Source: Phycisphaerales bacterium (GTDB lineage Bacteria > Planctomycetota > Phycisphaerae > Phycisphaerales > UBA1924). From it: 64,000 bases of DNA. The stretch's first letter is position 1. Every line of letters begins with the position of its first letter. The stretch lies in assembly GCA_020850415.1 (NCBI GenBank), contig JADZER010000037.1, positions 248,001 to 312,000 on the forward strand, read 5' to 3'. This document shows positions 59,066 to 64,000 of the stretch, piece by piece. A program made the translations under genes and the position numbers. The notes under the pieces were generated by a model, which was not told the origin of the DNA, searched no databases, and was given only the letters and a program-made list of their open reading frames with translations.

Positions 59066-60180
59066 GCGCGGCCCCAGCACAGCCCCCGGCTGGCCCAGCC
59101 GGGCACCGCGCCCAGCGCGCCCAGCCGGAGCACGGCGTCCAGCACGCGGGGTCGTGCGGCGGCGGCGCAGACGGCGCGGCAGACGACCCGGCGCACGCCC
59201 AGCGTCCGCGAGCACTCACGCCCCCACGCCCCCGCCGCGTCGGCGCCCCGGACGATCGCCTCGGCGTAGGGCCCGATGCGGGCGGCGCACGCGATCGCCC
59301 AGCTCATCCCCTCGCCGGTCAGCGGCTGCACATACCCCGAGGCGTCGCCGACGAGAAGCACCCGCCCGCGCGACGCGGCGCGGCGCCGGGTCAGGTTGCC
59401 CACGCCGCGAAATCGCACGGCGCCCGCCGCGACCGGGCCCAGCCCGGACTCCGCCAGCAGGCTGTCGATCGCGCCGGCAGGCCCGTCCCGGCGCACGAGC
59501 CACGGCGTAACGGCGGCGGCGAGGGCCCAGCGTCCGCCGGGCAGCGGCGCAGCGCCGACATACCCGCCGCGCCCGCAGACCATGGTGATCGCGTCGGGCC
59601 CGGCGTGCGCCGGGGGGGCGTCGAGCGTCGCGCCAAGGCCGACTGGGCTGTCCTCCTTCACCGTCCATCGGAACTCGGGGCGCCCGGAGAGGGCGGCGCC
59701 CCCGAGACCGTCGGCGACGACGATGGCGCCGGGGCGCAGCGAGATCCGCTCGTCGCCGGCCCGCAGCTCGACCGTCTCAAGGTCGAGGAGCTTGGCCCCG
59801 ACGCCGTCGAGGAACCGCACGCCGCGCTCGACGCAGGATTGCGCGAGGGCCGCGTCGAACCTGGCCCTCTCAACGGTGACATAGGGCCTGATGGGCAGCG
59901 AGAGGGACGAGCCCCGGGCGATCAGGCGGAGCGTGGCGACCGGGGCCGCGCCGGCGAGCCGGAGCGCGCCGCCGAGCCCCGCGTCGTCGAGGGCGGCGAC
60001 GCCGGCGGGCGCGAGGCACCCGCCGCACACCTTCGGACGCGGGAAGGCCGCGCGATCGACCAACAGCGTCCGCAGGCCCCGCGCGGCGATCGACGCGGCG
60101 GCGACGCAACCGGCAGGCCCCGCGCCCACGACCAGCGCGTCCCAACCGCCCGGCTCGATGCTGCTCAGGGCCGATGCCAC
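59062..60180 (-). CDS. FAD-dependent oxidoreductase (geranylgeranyl-reductase/hydroxylase group)
   Basis: A 372-residue flavoprotein. The N-terminal dinucleotide motif VVGAGPAGCVAA is followed by a CGGCLAP stretch, a middle DxxxxxxGxx-type region and the flavin-contact segment LLVGDASGYVQPLTGEGMSWA. This subgroup includes geranylgeranyl reductases and SrsC-like phenolic-lipid hydroxylases. Sitting between a type III PKS and a methyltransferase, it probably hydroxylates the resorcinol ring. GTG 60180 lies inside the end of the methyltransferase gene. Confidence 0.87.
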   Translation of the reverse strand: MASALSSIEPGGWDALVVGAGPAGCVAAASIAARGLRTLLVDRAAFPRPKVCGGCLAPAGVAALDDAGLGGALRLAGAAPVATLRLIARGSSLSLPIRPYVTVERARFDAALAQSCVERGVRFLDGVGAKLLDLETVELRAGDERISLRPGAIVVADGLGGAALSGRPEFRWTVKEDSPVGLGATLDAPPAHAGPDAITMVCGRGGYVGAAPLPGGRWALAAAVTPWLVRRDGPAGAIDSLLAESGLGPVAAGAVRFRGVGNLTRRRAASRGRVLLVGDASGYVQPLTGEGMSWAIACAARIGPYAEAIVRGADAAGAWGRECSRTLGVRRVVCRAVCAAAARPRVLDAVLRLGALGAVPGWASRGLCWGRA

Positions 60181-60854
60181 GCGAGGAGCATACGCCACGG
60201 CCAGCGCCGCCGGACCGTCGCGCCGTGCAGGCCGGCCCGCTCGGCCAGGGCGAGGGCCTCGCGCGGGGTGTACGCGCCGCGCACGGACTTCACCGCGTCG
60301 GCGTGCACCACGCCCGAGCCGGTGATCAGCCGCGACACCGACCACGCCGCCGCGAGGCCGGCGCCGCAGCGCCGCAGATCGTTTACGAGCAGCAGGCGGT
60401 CCGCGCCGGCTGCGGCGTTGCGCAGAAAGAGCACCGCGTCGTCCTCATTGAGGTGATGCAGGAACAGGCTGCACACGACGATGTCGAACCTGCGCGGGAA
60501 GGGGTCGCGCAGCGCGTCCTGACGCCAGATCTCGAGCTCGACCCCCGCGCGGGCGGCGTGGGCGCGCGCGTGCCCCACGGCCGTGTCGCTCGCGTCGCAC
60601 GCGTGGAGGGCCAGCCTCACGCCGGCCCGCTCGGCACGCCGGGCGATCGCCAGCGGGACATCGCCGGCGCCGGTGGCGATATCCAGCACACTCAAGGGGC
60701 CGGCCCGAGCGGCCTCGGCGCGGATCGGGCCCCAGAGGATGCGGGGGCTGTCCGAGAGCCGGTTGATCCGGGAAAGCGCGCGGAGTGCCCGCGCGTGCTC
60801 GACGGGGTCGATCGCCGGGTCGTCCATCAGCTCGGGCGTGAGGGTGCGGCGCAT
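60165..60854 (-). CDS. Class I SAM-dependent methyltransferase
   Basis: A 229-residue protein with SAM motif I LSVLDIATGAGDVPLAIA, motif II near HACDASDTAVGHARAHA and motif IV FDIVVCSLFLHHL. It resembles the UbiE/SrsB-like enzymes of phenolic-lipid clusters and would methylate the polyketide product. ATG 60854 is used; a GTG three codons earlier is possible. A TAGCCT -10 box (60875-60870) lies just upstream. It is the first gene of the three-gene cluster, overlapping the next by 16 bases. Confidence 0.85.
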   Translation of the reverse strand: MRRTLTPELMDDPAIDPVEHARALRALSRINRLSDSPRILWGPIRAEAARAGPLSVLDIATGAGDVPLAIARRAERAGVRLALHACDASDTAVGHARAHAARAGVELEIWRQDALRDPFPRRFDIVVCSLFLHHLNEDDAVLFLRNAAAGADRLLLVNDLRRCGAGLAAAWSVSRLITGSGVVHADAVKSVRGAYTPREALALAERAGLHGATVRRRWPWRMLLAWHRP

Positions 60855-60869
60855 CGGGCCCACGCGAGG

Positions 60870-61046
60870 CTACTTGAGCACCACCCACAGCGCGTGGAGC
60901 AGGCCGGGCAGCCAGAAGACCAAGCACAGCACGAGGTTCAGCAGCGTGCTCCCCAGCGAGTTGGACTTGAGCCACACCGCCAGAGGGGGCAGCAGGATGG
61001 CGATGATCACCAGGAGGAGCTTGTTGGTAGTGAGGTCGTCGGCCAT
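60870..61046 (-). CDS. YqaE/Pmp3-family small membrane protein
   Basis: A 58-residue protein with two hydrophobic helices: LLLVIIAILLPPLAVWLKS and TLLNLVLCLVFWLPGLLHAL. The PPLAV in helix 1 and the WLPGxxHAL end are the UPF0057 (Pmp3/YqaE) hallmark. These peptides affect membrane potential and stress tolerance in other organisms. A GGAG site precedes the ATG, and a TATGCT box lies about 50 bases upstream. It ends 16 bases before the methyltransferase start. Confidence 0.9.
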   Translation of the reverse strand: MADDLTTNKLLLVIIAILLPPLAVWLKSNSLGSTLLNLVLCLVFWLPGLLHALWVVLK

Positions 61047-61142
61047 GGCTTGGGCTCCGTGCGGCCCCGTGTCGGGCCGCGCCGGGGGAGCATACCGGGA
61101 CGGGGGCCGGCGCGGCGGGGCGTCTCGCGGGCCCGGGCGGCC

Positions 61143-61862
61143 TCAGGGGTCGTGATCGACCCAGTCGTGGTCGTTCCAGTTGTCGACATCGAGGACCCAC
61201 GCACCGTCATTGAACGCGGCGTGGCCGTCGAGGAAGAGCACATTCGCCCCGCCGAGGTGCCGGCGCGGGTCGACCCGTCGGCGGTTGTCGTTGCCGGTGA
61301 TGTGGTTGAGCTGCCACACATCGTAGAATAGCGCGATCTGGAAGTCGGTCGCATTCGGGCGGTAGACCTGACGGTAGTACGAGTTGTTGGGGTCCTCGGT
61401 GTACTCCGTCAGATAGAGCGTCTTCCCCGGGAACGGCAGCGCGCTCACGCGGCACCAGCTCCGCGTGCCGCGGAAGCGCCCGTCCTTGCGGAACATCAGC
61501 CCGTTGTTGACATAGTGGATCTGGTGGAGGTCGTCCCTCGCGCGCGAGGGGTCGTGGAAGTACTCGGCGCCTCGGAACCAGTCTCCGACGGGCGTCTCGA
61601 GGGTCGCACTGGGGTCGAGCCAGGGGCGGGTCGCGCGGGGCCAGGTCATGACATTCCCCGAGCCCGCCTCCCGCACGATCCACCCGTCGTGGGCGTCGGC
61701 GTACATGGTCATGGCCGCGCCGATCTGGCGCTGGTTGCTCAGGCAGATCGTCTGGCGAGCGGCCTCCCTGGCCCGGCCCAGCGCCGGGAGCAGCAGGCCG
61801 ATGAGCAGGGCAATGATCGCGATGACCACGAGCAGTTCGATGAGGGTGAAGGCCCGGCGCAT
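61143..61862 (-). CDS. Type IV pilin-like (DUF1559-like) prepilin protein
   Basis: A 239-residue protein. The leader [21 protein letters not shown] is a classical prepilin cleavage and hydrophobic spine with Glu at +5 of the mature protein. Next comes [26 protein letters not shown], typical of the planctomycetal DUF1559 and H-X9-DG families. The C-terminus has [18 protein letters not shown], the H-X9-DG motif. These are very abundant pseudopilins of unknown role, probably surface-located. The start follows a TATGGT box. Confidence 0.9.
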   Translation of the reverse strand: MRRAFTLIELLVVIAIIALLIGLLLPALGRAREAARQTICLSNQRQIGAAMTMYADAHDGWIVREAGSGNVMTWPRATRPWLDPSATLETPVGDWFRGAEYFHDPSRARDDLHQIHYVNNGLMFRKDGRFRGTRSWCRVSALPFPGKTLYLTEYTEDPNNSYYRQVYRPNATDFQIALFYDVWQLNHITGNDNRRRVDPRRHLGGANVLFLDGHAAFNDGAWVLDVDNWNDHDWVDHDP

Positions 61863-61868
61863 GGGCAC

Positions 61869-61874
61869 ACCATA
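61869..61874 (-). promoter_or_regulatory. -10 box (TATGGT), leaderless type
   Basis: On the minus strand TATGGT is followed by six bases (GTGCCC) and ATG at 61862. Confidence 0.45.
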
Positions 61875-61943
61875 CCGGCGGGCGGCCTCCGTGCCAAGGC
61901 TGGTGCGAAGTTGGGCGCGTCGGCCGGCGGGCCGGTCGCGTGG

Positions 61944-64000
61944 CTAGTCGGTCTCCAGCAGCACGAACTTGGTCTCGAACGCGCCCAGGCTGATCGGCCC
62001 ATCGAGCGGGCCGACCGGCTCATTGAGGACATTCACTTCCCGAATCCGCGCGGGGCGCCCGCCGGGGCGCCACCCGTCGGTCGGGATGGTCGCCCCCTGT
62101 CCCTCGACCTCGCGCAGGTGGAGCACGACGCCACCCTCCACCGGGCGTGACGCGACCAGGATCACGCCGCAGGCCTCGAACGGCAGGACGCTCCGCGCCG
62201 CGGGTCGTTGCGCCCCGCCGACGGGCGCCAACATCCGCGCCAGCAGCGGCACGCGGGCGCCCCAGCCGAAGCGGGTCATCGCGCCGCGCGACCCGTCGCC
62301 GCCGGTGGTCAGGGTGTAGCGCCAGCGGAACTCGCCCTCCTGGCTGGCTTTGAAGTTCGTGGTCCAGTAGTTGTTCATCACCCAGCCGTAGATGTGGGGG
62401 CGCTCGATGCGGGTCTCGCGCATGAACTTGCCGAGGTTGATTTCGCCGAGCTGGACGAGCGGGATCTCGTCGCTGGAGAGCATGGCGGCGTGGCCCGGCC
62501 AGCGGACAGCCGCGAAGCTCTGCACGGTCTGCCAGTCGCTGGCGCCGCCCCGGACGATGTCGTGGTTGGGCCGGACGATGCCGCCGAGGGTCTCGTAGAG
62601 GATCTCGCCGTCGGGCGGGCCGAACGGGAAGGCGACATAGAGCCCCTCGGGCTCGAAGTTGGTGCGTTTCTGGATGGTGTAGGCGAGGTCGACGCGGGGC
62701 TCGGCGTGGAAGAGACGGACCTCCATGCGCACGCCGCCCGGGCCCTGGCAGAAGGGCAGCTCGCCGCGCACGCCGATCGTGTCCCAGACCGGGCCGGGGG
62801 TGATGTTCTCGATCAGGACCGAGCCGAGGGAGCGGCGGGTGAAGTCGTCGAGGGTGTACCCCTCGAGCTGCTCGCGGTTGCCCAGAGTCTCGTAGACGAC
62901 CTGGCCGAAGCCCCACGGGGCGCCGGCGTCCACCAGTTCGCGCCCGGTCGGCTTCTCGATCAGGCTCGCGACGGCGCCGGAGTTGCTGTCGAGCTCGATG
63001 CGGTAGTGCTGGTTCTCGAGCACGCGCCCCGGCGTCGCGCCCGCCGGCGCGGCGATCCCGGGCTCCGGCCCGACCTCGACGCGGAAGGTGCGCCAGCCGT
63101 AGGCGGGGATGGTCGGGACCGAGATCGCCCAGTAGCTGCCCTCGGGGCGCGAGCGGAGGAGCTGCGTGGGGACCGCGCCGCCGTGCTCGTCCACGACGCG
63201 GAACACCCGGTCGATCGGGAAAAGCTCGTGGTCGACATAGATCTCGAGCAGGCCCGACCGCCCGAAGTTGAGCGTGTTGACGACCAGGAGCGTCGGTGTG
63301 TCGGAGGCGGGCACGAGCGCCGTCAGGCGGGCCATCGCGCCCTCGGCCAGCGTCGCGGACCGCTTGACCGCGTCCCAGGCGTAGGCGGACTTCTCGGCCC
63401 ACTGGACCATCGAGTTCTCGTTGAGGGGCTCGCGGATGCTCTCGGCCGAGCCGAAGGTGTGCTCGGCGTAGAAGAGCAGGTCGTCGCGGATGTCCTCGAT
63501 CTCGGCGCCGAGCGGGTCGGGGGTGGCGAGGCCGAGCAGCTTCTCCATCGCCAGGAGGCCCTCGACGGCGACGAGCTGGGACTGGGTCTCCCGGGCGGCC
63601 GCGGACTCGCGGGCGGCCGAGCCGAAGCCGTCGGTCCACCAGTCGGTCCAGGCCTGGCGGACGACGGGCAGCTCGTCGGCGTGCTCGGCCCTGACCCACT
63701 CGAGGTAGTCGCGGGCGATCGCGTTCCGCACGCGGGGCCACTCGTACTTCTCGTTCCATGCCTCCACGAACCGGCTGGCGCCGAGGGAGGGGGGCGAGTT
63801 GTCGGTGGGGTAGCCCGAGTGCTGGGCGGCGACGCGGTCGAAGGGGTAGCCGGCCTGCTCCATGTGCGCGAGGTAGCGGAGCAGCCCGTCCTCGCACGCC
63901 TCGACCGAGCCGGTGTGGATGCCCCAGAAGTTGCCGATCATGTAGTGGTCCGCGCGGAAGGCCAGCACGCGGTTGCCGGCGGGGGACTCCCACCAGAAGG
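61944..64000 (-). CDS. GH38 alpha-mannosidase, C-terminal part (cut by window edge)
   Basis: At least 685 residues are present and the frame stays open to base 64000. The upstream edge reads FWWESPAGNRVLAFRADHYM, typical of the GH38 catalytic barrel end. The middle domain (AARETQSQLVAVEGLLAMEKL, LNENSMVQWAEKSAYAWDAVKR) and the beta-sandwich C-terminal domain (NQHYRIELDSNSGAVASLIEK, VRLFHAEPRVDLAYTIQKRT) follow the family layout. It hydrolyses alpha-mannosides. The catalytic Asp and zinc ligands of the N-terminal half lie outside the window. Confidence 0.88.
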   Translation of the reverse strand, partial: FWWESPAGNRVLAFRADHYMIGNFWGIHTGSVEACEDGLLRYLAHMEQAGYPFDRVAAQHSGYPTDNSPPSLGASRFVEAWNEKYEWPRVRNAIARDYLEWVRAEHADELPVVRQAWTDWWTDGFGSAARESAAARETQSQLVAVEGLLAMEKLLGLATPDPLGAEIEDIRDDLLFYAEHTFGSAESIREPLNENSMVQWAEKSAYAWDAVKRSATLAEGAMARLTALVPASDTPTLLVVNTLNFGRSGLLEIYVDHELFPIDRVFRVVDEHGGAVPTQLLRSRPEGSYWAISVPTIPAYGWRTFRVEVGPEPGIAAPAGATPGRVLENQHYRIELDSNSGAVASLIEKPTGRELVDAGAPWGFGQVVYETLGNREQLEGYTLDDFTRRSLGSVLIENITPGPVWDTIGVRGELPFCQGPGGVRMEVRLFHAEPRVDLAYTIQKRTNFEPEGLYVAFPFGPPDGEILYETLGGIVRPNHDIVRGGASDWQTVQSFAAVRWPGHAAMLSSDEIPLVQLGEINLGKFMRETRIERPHIYGWVMNNYWTTNFKASQEGEFRWRYTLTTGGDGSRGAMTRFGWGARVPLLARMLAPVGGAQRPAARSVLPFEACGVILVASRPVEGGVVLHLREVEGQGATIPTDGWRPGGRPARIREVNVLNEPVGPLDGPISLGAFETKFVLLETD

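Noticed and set aside
1..64000. tRNA, rRNA, prophage or replication-origin features
   Set aside because: No cloverleaf-like segments, rRNA stretches, phage structural genes, DnaA-box clusters or attachment-site pairs were recognised in either strand.

Overview
The window is about 64 kb of very GC-rich bacterial chromosome (roughly 70 percent G+C by eye). It looks like Planctomycetota, most likely class Phycisphaerae. The pointers are a GC-type dockerin-like C-terminus on an FG-GAP protein, a prenyltransferase/squalene-cyclase-fold secreted protein next to a DUF4175-like membrane protein, a DUF1559-like prepilin, a type III polyketide synthase operon of the planctomycetal alkylresorcinol type, and C25-like peptidases. 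The lineage is inferred from gene content; no rRNA or other marker is present.

Layout. 1-6.1 kb: TIGR01777 epimerase, Nudix hydrolase, an NfeD-NfeD-FloA membrane-microdomain cluster and an SRPBCC protein. 6.1-13.3 kb: ankyrin protein, beta-decarboxylating dehydrogenase, OPT transporter, DUF486 protein and a single-chain homoaconitase resembling fungal Lys4, with repeat-rich gaps between them. 13.3-19.9 kb: a tightly overlapping minus-strand operon (DUF4175-like, Ser/Gln-rich protein, prenyltransferase-fold protein, unknown secreted protein). 20-24.7 kb: TlpA-like lipoprotein, membrane TPR protein, TPR-AAA+ ATPase, C25-like peptidase. 24.9-33.5 kb: accessory-looking genes (SDR plus a fragment of a second copy, unknown lipoprotein, ArsR-SRPBCC pair, SpoIIE-type phosphatase, dead transposase, DinB protein, alpha/beta hydrolase). 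33.6-45.4 kb: TPP riboswitch and ThiC, small proteins, amino-acid permease, VCBS/dockerin protein, beta-helix protein, TPR-sulfotransferase, GNAT and a zinc-ribbon membrane protein.

45.4-57.9 kb is the most striking region. Two very heme-rich cytochromes (minus strand) diverge from a plus-strand series: NTF2-like secreted protein, NtrC-type sigma-54 activator, a HAMP/HisKA protein without an ATPase domain, a full histidine kinase, then tetraheme cytochrome, Tat-exported four-cluster Fe-S protein, NrfD-type quinone protein and octaheme HAO-family cytochrome. The last four have the order of nrfBCD, with an HAO-like octaheme in place of a NrfA-type terminal enzyme. The divergent gap carries two overlapping sigma-54-like promoters pointing in opposite directions. 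I infer a regulated quinone-linked electron-transfer system, probably for an N-oxide or a related acceptor or donor.

57.9-64 kb: type III PKS, flavin hydroxylase and methyltransferase (phenolic-lipid type operon), a YqaE/Pmp3 peptide, a pilin-like protein and the C-terminal part of a GH38 alpha-mannosidase cut by the window edge.

Two window-wide patterns stand out. First, about thirteen genes have a TANNNT box 5-8 bases before the start codon and no Shine-Dalgarno sequence, as expected for leaderless mRNAs. Second, short simple-sequence tracts recur between genes, and a near-identical 29-base tract also lies in frame inside two unrelated enzymes (homoaconitase and ThiC). No tRNA, rRNA, CRISPR array, intact insertion sequence or replication origin was seen.
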